Source: Engraulis encrasicolus (Eukaryota; Chordata; Actinopteri; Clupeiformes; Engraulidae). From it: a stretch of DNA of 64,000 bases. A program made the position numbers and the translations under genes. The stretch spans positions 51,673,867 to 51,737,866 of the forward strand of contig NC_085865.1 in NCBI RefSeq assembly GCF_034702125.1. The letters run 5' to 3'. The notes under the pieces were generated by a model. The model was not told the origin of the DNA. It was given only the letters and a program-made list of their open reading frames with translations, and ran no database searches. Below are positions 39,295 through 50,792 of this stretch, piece by piece. How positions within the stretch are numbered: the stretch's first letter is position 1; every line of letters starts with the position of its first letter.

Positions 39295-40055
39295 GTATTG
39301 CGTATTGCAAAAGAATAGCAACACCTCGTTCTATATTGTCTGGAACCTTTTCAATGTAATTTCTCAGTCTCATGTCAAAGTATGGTGGCTCAAATAGGAC
39401 AATGCTGATAGCGTTTTGGGAAGCATCTGAGGTTGTCACATATGGTATATGAGCACAGAGTCAGGACGGCTATCGCGTTAAACTATTTTATGGTCAAATT
39501 CAAAGTCCCTGACATTTGTTTGTTGGTTGATAAATCACTTTTTGGAGCAGTAAGTAGACTAGTTAGGCTACTTTTTTCAAAGTAGGCTGAGATGTCCAAA
39601 ACTGATTATATATATATCAGATACACATTACCATACCAGTAGGTCAGGTTTAGTGAAAAAGGTAACACTTCATTTCATTACTTATTAGTAATTAATTGAG
39701 TTTACAAAATTCAAAAACCTCAAATCTGAAATAGACACGCTTGCCGTCAGGGACCACTGTCAGCAATGGGGGCTGAGCCCCATCAGAAGCTGGAATCTCC
39801 TCTGGCACTGGTTATAATGAATTAAGCTTAAAGACGGTGATAGCCATTTTAACAGAGACCTTAAAGGATATTTGGTTAAAGGCAAAGCATTACATATCTC
39901 AAACATTTAGCTTGCAAAGTAGTGCACTTCCTTTCTGTAGACCATGCTCATGCATTTTTCCGAGTGATTATCCCATTAAAGGCATGTGTGGAGAGATGTC
40001 TGCATCTTCTGTGGTACCGGTAATTGTATTATGATATGGTATGATATGATATGAT
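39295..40055. other. Unique AT-rich DNA
   Basis: No gene recognised. A short TATATATATA run is at about 39607-39617, and ATGATATG pentamer-like repeats immediately precede the SINE at 40030-40055. Confidence 0.4.
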
Positions 40056-40290
40056 GGGGCAGCCGTGGCCTAGTGGTTAGAGAGTTGGTCTTTCAATCTA
40101 GGGGTTGCCGGTTCGAATCCCCCCTGACCTCTCCCTACACCTCCATCCATGGCTGAAGTGCCCTTGAGCAAGACACCTAACCCCACATTGAATGTCTGTA
40201 TTTTCAATTTCATAAAGGAGAAATGTAAATAGATGTAATTGATCCCTATGCATAGGCTACATGTTGCAACAAAAAAAAAAATCAGTTGCA
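40056..40290 (+). mobile_element. tRNA-derived SINE
   Basis: GGGGCAGCCGTGGCCTAGTG opens the head. The A-box is TGGCCTAGTGG (about 40066) and the B-box GGTTCGAATCC (about 40110), at tRNA spacing. Downstream, TGGCTGAAGTGCCCTTGAGC followed by AAGACACCTAACCCCACA is a core segment I recognise from fish tRNA SINEs. The 3' tail (CATAAAGGAGAAATGTAAAT) is degraded. SINEs are transcribed by RNA polymerase III and mobilised by a partner LINE, which here cannot be named. It is not a tRNA gene, because the body does not form a cloverleaf and continues into the SINE core. Confidence 0.85.
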
Positions 40291-41560
40291 CACAGCTGCA
40301 TGCATGTTCGCCTTTACCATTCTATTACTTCTGTGAGTGTCATTCCAAATGTCAATGACATTACAGACAGTTCAAGTGACTACCTTAATATTCAATAAAC
40401 TTAATATTCAGTGCCATGCCCTAGCCTACCATCACTCAGAACAGTGCCATGTGACCATACTTGGATGTTACTCCCAACATTTTGCCTGTAAAACATCTTC
40501 ATTATCTTCCTGTGCTGCCAAGTGGATGCATTCAGATACAGACATGAATTGCCATCTTCCCACAAGGCCACACAGGATTAGTGGGTGGGACTATACAATG
40601 TGTCAACAGACAGCCGTCTGTGATCATTAGCAGTTTAGCAAATTAGCCACATCTCTGTGGGTGTCTCCACACCCTGATGGCTCGCCTGCCAGCACAGCTC
40701 CTGGACTCAATTATGCACACACAGAGAAGCATTTTAGGAGGTCAGTTTTAGTCCTGAGAGGGGTCTGAAAAATACCAAAACAAATATCAGTACAAAACAT
40801 TTCTGTCAAGTGTGTGCAATCGTGTGTGCAATGCGTGTGTGTATGCGTGTCTGTGTGTTTGCATGTGTAGATCGGATTCCACAAAACAAACCATGTGTCA
40901 GAGATTTGTTTCGAAATTGAATAGTTTGATCATTAGATCTGCATGTATTGAACCAGCTCCAAATCTGTGTTTGGGCTGTTTACAAGCAGTCTCCTAATAG
41001 GCTGCCTCCAGTCTGGCTGAGCCTGTTTGCCCTAATTGGCTTTCATTTGTTGTCAGGTAGGAGAGCATGTTACAGCAGAGGAGCTGTCTGATTCATTTCC
41101 CATCTATTTGTTGAAGAGAATTTGAGAGAACAGTAATAACAATAACAATAATTCATTTTTGTTTTATTTACGTTGCAGTGTTTTTGTTCGCTTGCTTTTT
41201 TTCCGCAGATGATTTCCAACATGGATGTTTAGGTTGTTTTTTCTGTCACTCGCAACCAAATGAAACCATTACTGAGAGGAATGTTGCAAGAGAGAATGAA
41301 TTCAGCTATATTGCATTTTTATCTCTGTATATTATGAACCAGAATAGCTTTGAGGGCAATCAATGTTGTTCCACCATACTACTTGTACATTGCCAACCCA
41401 TTACCCACTTCATCGATCCATGATGTGTTATTCTGCATTGTGTTGGAGAGCGTCGAGATCCAACAACCCAACGGATACAACAACCCCAGAGTGTGAGCAG
41501 TGCTATTGAAAATACATGTGGGAATATTGCGGTGTACAGCTTTCAAATTACTTCCCTTCT
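40291..41560. other. Unique DNA
   Basis: No gene is recognised. A short GTGTGT/GCAATCGTGTGTG tract lies at about 40810-40870. Exon-like frames were not convincing. Confidence 0.35.
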
Positions 41561-41569
41561 GCCATCACA

Positions 41570-42245
41570 ATTCAGGGTTAGAAATTTTAATTGATAGACT
41601 ATCGATGTAATTAGACAAGTTGGCAATGAACTTTTAAGATGACTTCTGAGGTGACATGAGCTATGACACATTGTACGAGTCTCGGCCACCTACTGTGTCC
41701 TGCTAATAGACTTGGGGAGCAGTGGCAACACAGTTCCTACAAGTTGTGTAACCAGTCAATTATGGGGAAACTGTGAAGAGGCTGTAGTCAATAGAAATTA
41801 TGTCAGGGTTGAAAGGTTTATTGATGGAGTGTCTGTCTATGATATTCGGCACAATGGTGGTGGACTTGAGGTGACGAAGTTTATGACATCATTCTCAAGT
41901 CGTTTACCTCCTGTGTCATGATAATTGGTCTTGGGTAGGGGTGGCAACACAGTTCCTACAAGCTGTGTAACCAGTTGATTATAGGTAAACTTTGTGGGGG
42001 AAGCTGTAGTCAATATAAATGCCTGGATTAGAGGGGTTTATTTATTCACTGTCAGTGTCATTAGACAAGATGGAGTGTACTTGAGGTGACATGGTTCATG
42101 ACATCATCCCCAAGTTTCTTTCACCTACTGTGTCATGCTAATTAACCTGGGTAGGGTGAGATTGGCATGGCAACACAGTTCCTACATTGCAAAGTTGTGT
42201 AATCAGTCAGTTATGTAGAAACTCAGTGAGGAGGCTGCAGTGAAA
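41570..42245. repeat. About 220-bp tandem repeat, nearly three copies
   Basis: GGCAACACAGTTCCTACA occurs at about 41724 and 41943; at 42169 the same phrase follows an extra GGCAT. Each is followed by GTTGTGTAA.CAGT and ATTAT/TTATG, and preceded by CACCT(A/C)CTGTGTC.TG.TAAT and GAGGTGAC. Units are 70-85% alike by eye. The array begins within 41570-41650 and fades after 42245. No coding frame is conserved between units. Confidence 0.8.
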
Positions 42246-42433
42246 CTGCATAGCAATTTTTTGAGCTACCTATTTTAGGAATGCACTGATAGATTAGAAA
42301 CGAATGTGACTGAGAACGCTGTGGTGTAATCAAGCAGTTTGACATGAATGATGGCTGACTTGGCAGAGAATATCTCCACTACTACTGAGCACAGGAAACA
42401 GATTTAACATCTATGCTATGGTAAATCAACTGT

Positions 42434-43394
42434 ATATGGGTGGTTGACGTTTAAGGGCGTAACGCAAAAAAAAAAAAATGTTTTTCAAATTCCTGAAAAA
42501 AATGATGGATAAAAATTGGAAAAAAATAGAAAAAAATAAAGCACTTAGTGGTCTGTGGAATTTCACCTTATTTTTACCATTTTTGGGAAAATGTGTCCTG
42601 CATCAACACATAGCATAGGCATGTCACACCGCAGGAAAATGGAGTCACACCACAGGGAATTCACGGCATTATGGCCATTTTAATCCTTTTGTATACATGA
42701 CTGACATCTGAGCTCATGCTAACTTGATAATGATATTGTGTTTAATCTTAATATGTGTTTTCATTAATAAAAAAACTTTTTTTTCCTCCTATAAGAGCAG
42801 TCACACCACAGGACACCATAAAATGAACCTAAGCATTGCGTGACAGAAAGATTGCAATATGAAGACATATTAAGAGGTTAAGAGTCACCTTAAACTTCCA
42901 CAGCACTCTCCAATAACTGAGGTACTGACTGGTTAGGAGCCAGTCTTTAAGACCCTTGTAGTTGGCCTTGCAGCTGCCCATTCACAAACATTGACATACA
43001 TGTCACCCCACAGGACGCAATTTGTGTTACGAAATTGAACTTGTAGTTAATATTACTGTCTTGAGTTTTTTCCACATTCACATATCTTAATCTAAAGTTA
43101 AGATTTATGCTATCATGCCAAATGCTTCATACATTATTCAAAATGTTGTTGGTTAATTTATATATATATTATTATATATTGTTTCATTAATGTTACAGTC
43201 ACACCGCAGGAAATTTGACATATAAACCTTTACATAAATCTTAACAAAAATGTTTCTTCTCATCTAAGACTAATATGAAACATAATGTACCACATCTTCT
43301 TTCATTGACATTTGTTTTTTAAAGGAAAATAACAGTTTTGTAGGTTTTTAACCAATGTTACGAAAAAACAAGGCGTCACGTCTCCCACCCATAT
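42434..43394. mobile_element. Putative DNA transposon with internal GTCACACCRCAGGA motifs
   Basis: The left end ATATGGGTGGTTGACGT and the right end, in reverse complement ATATGGGTGGGAGACGT, match at 15 of 17 positions. Within the 961-bp body the motif GTCACACC(G/A)CAGG occurs at about 42623, 42644, 42800 and 43198, and as GTCACCCCACAGGA at 43012, always in the same orientation. The body is AT-rich with A runs near both ends and has no ORF of note. No clear target duplication was found. I do not recognise the family; the motifs could be transposase-binding sites or the trace of a short tandem origin. Confidence 0.6.
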
Positions 43395-44562
43395 GACATC
43401 AGCGGAAGGAAGATCTGTAGTATGACACATGAACTCAATTTCACAGGTGTGATAAGTTAGAAGTCACTTCAAGTCAGGCGAGGTGACCATTGGTATTTGG
43501 TACCTGCTGATTAATAACAATCACCAACTTGACATTCATTCCCTTTTATATGATTTTTCAGACAGACGATGGAGGAAGAAAAAGAAGTGTGAAGAGAGAG
43601 AGAGAGAGAGAAGAGTCAAATAAACTACAAAAGGGCCTCAAAAATTCCCAGCTCAATCGTTAATTCAAGAACATGAACAAGAATCCAGTTATTCACGTGA
43701 TATCACTACTGATAGCACTACTGCTACTACTACAATAGCAATACTGGACATACTGTAGGCATCCAACACTTCAATATAGAGGCTGATAATAACCCTTTTA
43801 TCCGTCTTTCAAACAGCATGCAGTACCAATCATCCTGCCAATAGAGATTTAAAAGAATGCAATGTGGGTGCTTAGATTCTCTCTCCTCCTGTCTAGGCAA
43901 ATCTGTGTGTCTGTCCTTTTAACAGATGGCATCAATCAATCCCATTAACAATTTAATCTCACAAGATGATTAGAACTGGATGTGAATAACTCTTGACTTA
44001 CAAGGTCATGCCTTTTTATCTGTGGAAGTTAAAGTGTCCTCCATCAGAAGTCATTCACTAACAAGATTGCATTTATATCTACTTTTCACTGCACGTTGAC
44101 TCATTATTTTCATTGTAGTCTCTTGCAGTGACGTTACTATTGTAACAACCAGACCTATCAAGTATTAAATTAAGTGTCTGCTTTACCACAAAATCAATAA
44201 ATACACCAAGGGATTCTTCTATGAAAGGTATAGTCGCAAATTGCACCCAGTCACGAGTAGGTTAAGTTTTAAAAAGGAGACCTCACACCATTACTCACTT
44301 TTTCTGCGCTGCTCGCTGTATTATTTACAATTACCCCAATACAGTTTCCCCCTCCCGACCCCAGTAGTCCTAACCAGATGGCAAGAGTCAGGTATCAGTA
44401 GTCCACCCAACTAAACAAGTGTCCACAAAGTGTCCAACATAAAGTTAAAATCTGACGGAGCCGATTACCCGATTAGACGCAGTGCGATAAAAAGGTAATC
44501 CACAGTCCAGACAAAAAAGGGAAAAAATAAAGCGATCGCAAAAAAAACAAAAAATATTTCAG
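43395..44562. other. Unique DNA, CpG content rising toward 44600
   Basis: No gene recognised to about 44280. From about 44450 CpG dinucleotides become more frequent (GACGGAGCCG, GACGCAG, GCGATCGC), which precedes the exon-like stretch at 44570. Confidence 0.35.
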
Positions 44563-44569
44563 CTCACCG

Positions 44570-44635
44570 ATGTCTGACGTTCAGGGCCCTGAGACAGTAG
44601 TCGCTTCCTCCTCATACATCGCGGATGCGATGCAG
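44570..44635 (+). CDS. Candidate short coding exon
   Basis: ATG at 44570 opens 22 codons (MSDVQGPETVVASSSYIA, then DAMQ) without a stop and ends exactly at a strong CAG/GTAAGG splice donor (44636). A TTTCAG acceptor-like site lies just upstream (44557-44562), so it could be a first exon or an internal one starting at 44563. Local CpG density is higher than in the flanks, as around a promoter. I do not recognise the peptide. Start, phase-0 open frame and consensus donor together are suggestive, but with 66 bp a chance origin is quite possible. Confidence 0.25.
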
Positions 44636-44639
44636 GTAA

Positions 44640-45383
<744 letters not shown>

Positions 45384-45474
45384 GTAACTGCCTGCCTGCC
45401 TGCCTCTGTGTGGATTGGGGAGTTAGTTCTTGGAAGCTTGAAAATGCTCTCCAAAATACCTAGGTACTGTCTAT

Positions 45475-45726
45475 TAGCCTAGTGAACCAGCGCCACCCGC
45501 TGGACGCCAAAATGTTTTGTCTACGGGTGGGTCTGGCCTCGCATAATGATTCAATGAAGCCAGAATGCCAGGAATCTGGCAAACCAATTACAACGCAAAG
45601 ATGTGTTTTGAATCAAAGAGGGCAGGGTTTTGAGGGAAGGTTGTTCTCATCAACAATCTTCGGATGTATTATGCATCGAGGCCAGACTAAATTAGACATC
45701 CACATTTAGTCTGGTTTATCAGGCTA
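45475..45726. mobile_element. TAGCCT-type MITE with perfect 9-bp duplication
   Basis: It begins TAGCCTAGTGAACCAG and ends CTGGTTTATCAGGCTA; the ends are inverted complements apart from a few bases. ACTGTCTAT flanks both sides exactly (45466-45474 and 45727-45735), a 9-bp target duplication. The interior has GGTCTGGCCTCG and its counterpart CGAGGCCAGACTA, extending the inverted repeat inward. At 252 bp it encodes nothing. The termini and duplication length are the same as in the element at 32482-34867, so both were probably moved by the same transposase. Confidence 0.85.
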
Positions 45727-45780
45727 ACTGTCTATGGTAAATGCTTGCCAATGCAAAGAAAAGCTGTAAGCTATAGGCCC

Positions 45781-46885
45781 CTGTTACTCATTGCGCGGCT
45801 CCACAAATATTTAGACAAGTCTCACTGTAATGCAAAACATAAATAAACACACACACAAAAATCAGTAAGTGGATAGCCTATAGCAGTGATACTCACTATT
45901 TTTTCCTCGAGAGCCACATTAGGAAAATAAAATCAAGAGGAGAGCCGCATGGAGCGCTGATGGCTGATGGATAGACCTCCGGATCGTCATTCACAGTGTA
46001 ACGAGGACGGAATTAACAGATTGGCTCAAGAGTTATTGAGCTTGTGAAGGATGGTTGTCTGATGCTCTTGTGAACTTAGTATTTATAAAAATGCGACGTC
46101 GCCGACAGCGACAGCACTGAGTTCTATCAGCTGTCAATCAATGCCGTGCGGAGAGAGAGAGAAAGCGAGATAGAGAGAAAATACGTTTCCAACTAGCAGC
46201 ATTCCAACGCGACTCCACGTGCTTTATTCGCGCTCTGCTTGCCTTCATTGCCCGTTTGACAGCGCCAGGTTGAACTGAAAATGAACAGCGATTTGCGATG
46301 TGGTCACCAAGCAATCTGCGTGAGAGTTAGGCTACACCAGGTGCGAAAATGAACAGCGATTTGCGATGTGGTCACCAACAAAGCAATCTGCGCGAGAGAG
46401 TTACACCAGGCGCGTGCACGCATCATTCACAGTCAAGACAAGACAATTTATTGGTCTCTGCCATTGAGTGGCGTGACGTTGTTGTGAAGGATGGTTGCTG
46501 AATTAGTTTAAGTTTTGGCACTCTTTTCTCAGCTGATAGACGATACCCCCCCCCCCCCCCCCCTCCCATTTAGAATGAAAAGCCGAATTGATTTTCGCGG
46601 CTCACTTCGGAGGGGAAATGTGGCTTGCTGCGCACGCCTGAGTCAAATTTGTCAGTAAATAAACAACGATGCATGGGGTGCCGGGTCAGCGAGGTGGGAA
46701 AAAAAAGAGATCTTGATGTAGACGTGCCCATAGCCTTGCCTACTTGCCGTGATGCATGTGACTGTGATGCGTGTTCATTGTATATTTATGTAGGCATGAC
46801 AGATTTTAAATGCAGTTCTGTTGATTGTGTTGGGCTATAATATTTTTTCTATAACCTTGCGAGTGAGCCGCACAATGAGTAACAG
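45781..46885. mobile_element. 1.1-kb terminal-inverted-repeat element
   Basis: The left end CTGTTACTCATTGCGCGGCT and the right end (complement starting CTGTTACTCATTGTGCGGCT) match at 20 of 21 positions. Inside, 45885-45950 contains a hAT-like phrase (CAGTGATACTCACTATTTTT and GAGAGCCACATTAGG). A 68-bp direct duplication starts at 46277 and 46345 (GAAAATGAACAGCGATTTGC in both). A C-run lies at 46547-46563. No transposase frame is visible. A target duplication is not clear. Confidence 0.6.
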
Positions 46886-47154
46886 GGCGCTATGAAGTAA
46901 GAAAGACTCTCATAATGCCAGTCATGACAGTGTCTGTTGAATGCTATTGACTCTTCTGATTTGTCGCATATTCCAAAATAAACACCAGATTGTGGCCTCT
47001 CTGACAGCCTTAATTTCATAATTACTAGCATCTGATCTCCTTAAACATTTTTTAAAAATTTTCCCTTCTGGGGTATGACTTCTGGGTTGAACAGGTACTG
47101 TACATACTGCCTACACAATATCCCATTTAGAGCAAGCATACCCCCTGCTGCCCA
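46886..47154. other. Unique AT-rich DNA
   Basis: Nothing recognised. Confidence 0.4.
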
Positions 47155-47469
47155 GGGCTGCGTTTCCCAAAAAGTCTTAAGTAGTACTTAAGCCTAAGTA
47201 GTACTTAAGTATGAGGGGTCGCCTAGGCAATATTTCACATAACCAAAAGTTTATGCATAATGTAATGGTATTGACCTACATACAATGTTTTGTTCTGGTG
47301 CATGCAAAAAAAATGCTTGCTAAACTGCATGTGTGAGGTAAAATAGTGTATTTATAAACGTTTGGTGATGATGTGAAACCTATTTCAGCAATATTGCCCA
47401 GACGGCCCCTCATACTTAAGTACTATTTAGGCTTAAGTACTACTTAAGAGTTTTTGGGAAACGCAGCCC
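47155..47469. mobile_element. 315-bp foldback MITE, GGGCTGCGTTTCCC ends
   Basis: The left arm (47155-47233) and right arm (47390-47469) are long inverted complements: GGGCTGCGTTTCCCAAAAA ... GTATGAGGGG on the left, CCCCTCATAC ... TTTTTGGGAAACGCAGCCC on the right. Within each arm AGTACTTAAG-type palindromes repeat. A 155-bp AT-rich spacer separates the arms. I have seen GGGCTGCGTTTCCCAAAA-type ends commonly in fish genomes. No target duplication is clear. Confidence 0.8.
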
Positions 47470-47724
47470 AGATCAGGGGGCTTCTATTAATCCAGTGTTT
47501 GACAGTATTTGGGGGTTAAGGTTCCTCGAGTACACTTCGCCTCTGGCTGTGTGATATTGGGAGAGCAATCCACTCAGTCCTTTGTACTTGTGTCAGGGTA
47601 TCAGGCTGCCCACTCTTTCCATCTCCACACCCAGTGGCAGATGCCCTCAGCAGGTCCACTTTCATGTTGGCACCCAAATGGCATGGCAGCATTTCTTTTT
47701 TTCCTTCTTCTCAAATCGCCTTAA

Positions 47725-48260
47725 GGCCATATACACTGTGCGATATTTTAAATAATGGATATTGAGCTCCTCACACTGCACGAGGGAATTTCACGATTTA
47801 AAAGTTCACATCTCACGACTCACGTCCTCACACTATACGAGCCAACAGTCAGATGCGAGCCGAATGCTCCCCCTGTGCGGCACAGGCAGGCATGTTTCCG
47901 CGGTCTGCAGAGAAGGGAACATGCGCACCTGAGGTGGAGATGAGGACGCGCTCAACAACGAATCGCACAACCCTATTAATTTGTGCATGTATAGTGTCAA
48001 ATCGGGTTGTAGCACAGCTTTTACTGTGCGATTTACTCACAAGGCACGACAAGCATTTCAAACAGTTTTGATTTTCTTGTGACCCTACGATTGCACGATC
48101 GTGAGGTGAAATCGCTTGTCGTTACCCCATGTACAATATACGATGCGAGACTCACAATTGACCTGCGATTGAGCAAGAAATTGACCCGACTCCCAAAAAC
48201 TTGTGCGAGTGACAAATCGTTGCAAAATCGGGCAAAAAGTCGCACAGTGTAAGCCCGACT
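47725..48260. mobile_element. TTAA-flanked MITE with TACACTGTGCGA inverted ends
   Basis: TTAA flanks both sides (47721-47724 and 48261-48264), as left by piggyBac-class transposases. The left end is GGCCATATACACTGTGCGAT and the right end, in reverse complement, AGTCGGGCTTACACTGTGCG; the inner TACACTGTGCGA is identical. The body is rich in CGA/TCG (CACGATCGTG, ATACGATGCGAGACTCAC), giving imperfect internal pairing. Short open frames cross it but none resembles a transposase. Confidence 0.7.
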
Positions 48261-48264
48261 TTAA

Positions 48265-49983
48265 GCTTCAGTAACCTGATGTGCAAGTAGCACAGACACG
48301 GCGCCTGCTTTACCGGTTATACTATTATTATTATTTGTGATAACAGCTTGTGTAATTTCTCAAGACTATGCTATGGCAACAGTAATAATTAAATATTAGG
48401 CCCTATGTGTCACAGAATTTAAAAAAAATAAAACGGCGGGCGAAATGAAAAGCAAAGTAGTAGGAAAGACAATTTTATGGCAATTTATTTGGAAAATAGA
48501 AAAAATAGCATTTGACTGCGCCATAGCTTATTTTTCTTTTTCAGTGCACGAAAAGAAATGTGTTTTCATAAACCCACACACCATGGCAAAGTAATACCAC
48601 AAGCTCTTGCCCTGCCTTTCATGTTGAACACAAAAGGGAAATGAACACACAGAAATAACCAGTGGTCTTTGGCCAAGTGGGCTGGCAGTTGAGGCAGGCA
48701 TTTTGTTCTGGCATGGTAAATATCATATGGATTTAAGTCCACAAAACCACACCAACTCATCCCACCCAGCCTTTAATTTTAAACACAACACAAGGGAAAA
48801 GAAAGCACCAACATTGTTCCACACTCCTGAACACTTTGATGCTTTGATAACCAAACCTTCCACACTGTGTCCTTGCTTCACTTGCCACACTGTCATACCA
48901 TCATAGGCCTTGTGCCTCTCTGTCTGCCTGCCTGTCTGCCTGCCTGTCTGCCTGCTTTGGTGTTTACCTGTCTGCCTACCTACCTACCTGCTTCCCTTCC
49001 TTTCTCTTTGCCTGTCATTTCTGCCTACCTGATTCTCATCCATCTCTGCCTTGTGTGCTATAGCCTGATTTATCTATGCACAAATCTCAGTGGGCCGGAG
49101 AGAGAGAGAGAGCAGACAGAGAAGTGTCTTTCCTTTTCATTTCTCTTCTACATGAACCATAGACACTCAGACCATATGCCATTTTCTCTTTCTAATGTTA
49201 AAGCTATAGCCTGACACACAAGTAGTGATTAGCTCACATCCATGTCCTGCTCCTCTGTTTGCAAACTAAGTTCAGATACATTTAGTAAAGTTTATATAAG
49301 AGGTGACTAAACACTGTACTTTTCTGCGCACACACAAAGCCACTTACAAAGTCTATGTGAAGACTGACAATGACTATTTGCATTATCAGTAAATGGTGGG
49401 TATGGTGAAGGCCACCTTGCAGAATAAAAGCTCTCTCTGCTACGTCTCCATTCTGCATTGCTCTCTGGTCATGACAGTACCGAGACCTTTCTGGTGCATG
49501 TTTTATGAAACACGGCTGCATAAACTGCTATAGATGAGAATTCTGCACTATTCTTCTCTGTTCTTTTCCCACCGTATATGAAAGACTGATGCATTAATCT
49601 TAATCTATAGAGATTTTTTTGTCTATTGAAGTTAGGGCTATTATTTTACATGATGAAAGACTGTAATATCGTTCTTGAGCATGAGCAAATTATGTTACTA
49701 TATCGCCCTATTATTTTGCATCACGAAACAAAGTCCCACTGCTGCACTGATCTTTATTATACATCATAAACATGTAAGCTAGTAATGGGTGAGCCCTAAT
49801 ACTTTTGTACTAAAGAAAACAGTGCATTTTGTGAAATTTGCTTTTCTAGTTATTCTTGAGTGATGAGAATCAATATGTTTGCCGCACATCATAGCAGGAC
49901 TGAAACTGGCAAGTTAGAGTTGGTTTGTAGGTGAAATTGCAATGTTCACATAATGATGTGTGTAATGTCATGTGTATTCTGTA
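48265..49983. other. Unique DNA with a local duplication and (CTGC)n tract
   Basis: A diverged duplication of about 170-bp spacing lies at 48571-48870 (AAACCCACACACC...CTTTCATGTTGAACACA versus AAAACCACACCAA...CTTTAATTTTAAACACA). A CTGC/CTGT and CTAC tetranucleotide tract covers about 48918-49000. The rest is unique and without a recognised gene. Confidence 0.45.
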
Positions 49984-50789
49984 TTTATGCTACTAGACAC
50001 CTTAGTTTCCCTCGGGATTAGTAAATTACACTCTACTCATACACACACTGCAAATCTTCTATTAACCATTAATCTGTGTTTCATGCTGTTTCAGTTTGCC
50101 AATGAGCCTCAAAGCATCATTGGTTACATAATGTTGCAACATGTGCTATAGTTTAAATAATGTCTGCAATAAGACAACATAAAGTTCTTGCCAGTTTTTG
50201 CATTATTGTCTGGAGATGATTTTTAATATTAAGCACTCATCAGCATCTGAGCAGATATGTCCAGAATCTGACAGAATAGCTGTGATTGACTTTGAAAAGC
50301 TAATCTTCCTCTCTTAGACATTGTGAACGCCACAACATTCCTAATGGCCACAAAAATAGCACTAATCCGATTTTACTCCGTCTCTCAGTCTCATGGTGAT
50401 TATCTCAGAGAAGCTTTTGCAATCATGTTTCCAACTGATTAGACAGAGCTTGAAGATAATATACAGCTCTGCAAATTATATCACAGGATTTGTCTTGCTG
50501 CAGGGACGTCTGGCTGCTAATTCACATACTGCTAATTATGTTTTTATTCTTCTTCTTGGCCAGTGACCTTTAGGCCTATGGACTGGAAGGCCACTGCTGT
50601 GGTAGCATTCATTAAATCCTAGAGGTGATGGAGATCGTTCTGTGCTCTGCTTATCAATGAGTCACTGTGTAGCATATCAAGCAGAAATGTTGTCTCGGGC
50701 CAATGGCAATTAGTCGGCCCCTTTGCCAGGGCATCACAGCCCAGTGACCCCAAAGATCTGGCCACTGATTTGGGAAATATCCTGGAACC
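49984..50789 (+). repeat. Tandem duplication, copy 1, block A
   Basis: This block is nearly identical to 54371-55168. It begins TTTATGCTACTAGACACC and ends ATCCTGGAACC. By eye the two A blocks differ at roughly 3% of positions, including small indels. The sequence is unique-looking and AT-rich. It is separated from block B of the same copy by the 2.5-kb insertion. Confidence 0.93.
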
Positions 50790-50792
50790 CTT

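Noticed and set aside
40056..40130. Possible tRNA gene (A and B boxes)
   Set aside because: The sequence continues into a SINE core and does not fold as a tRNA.
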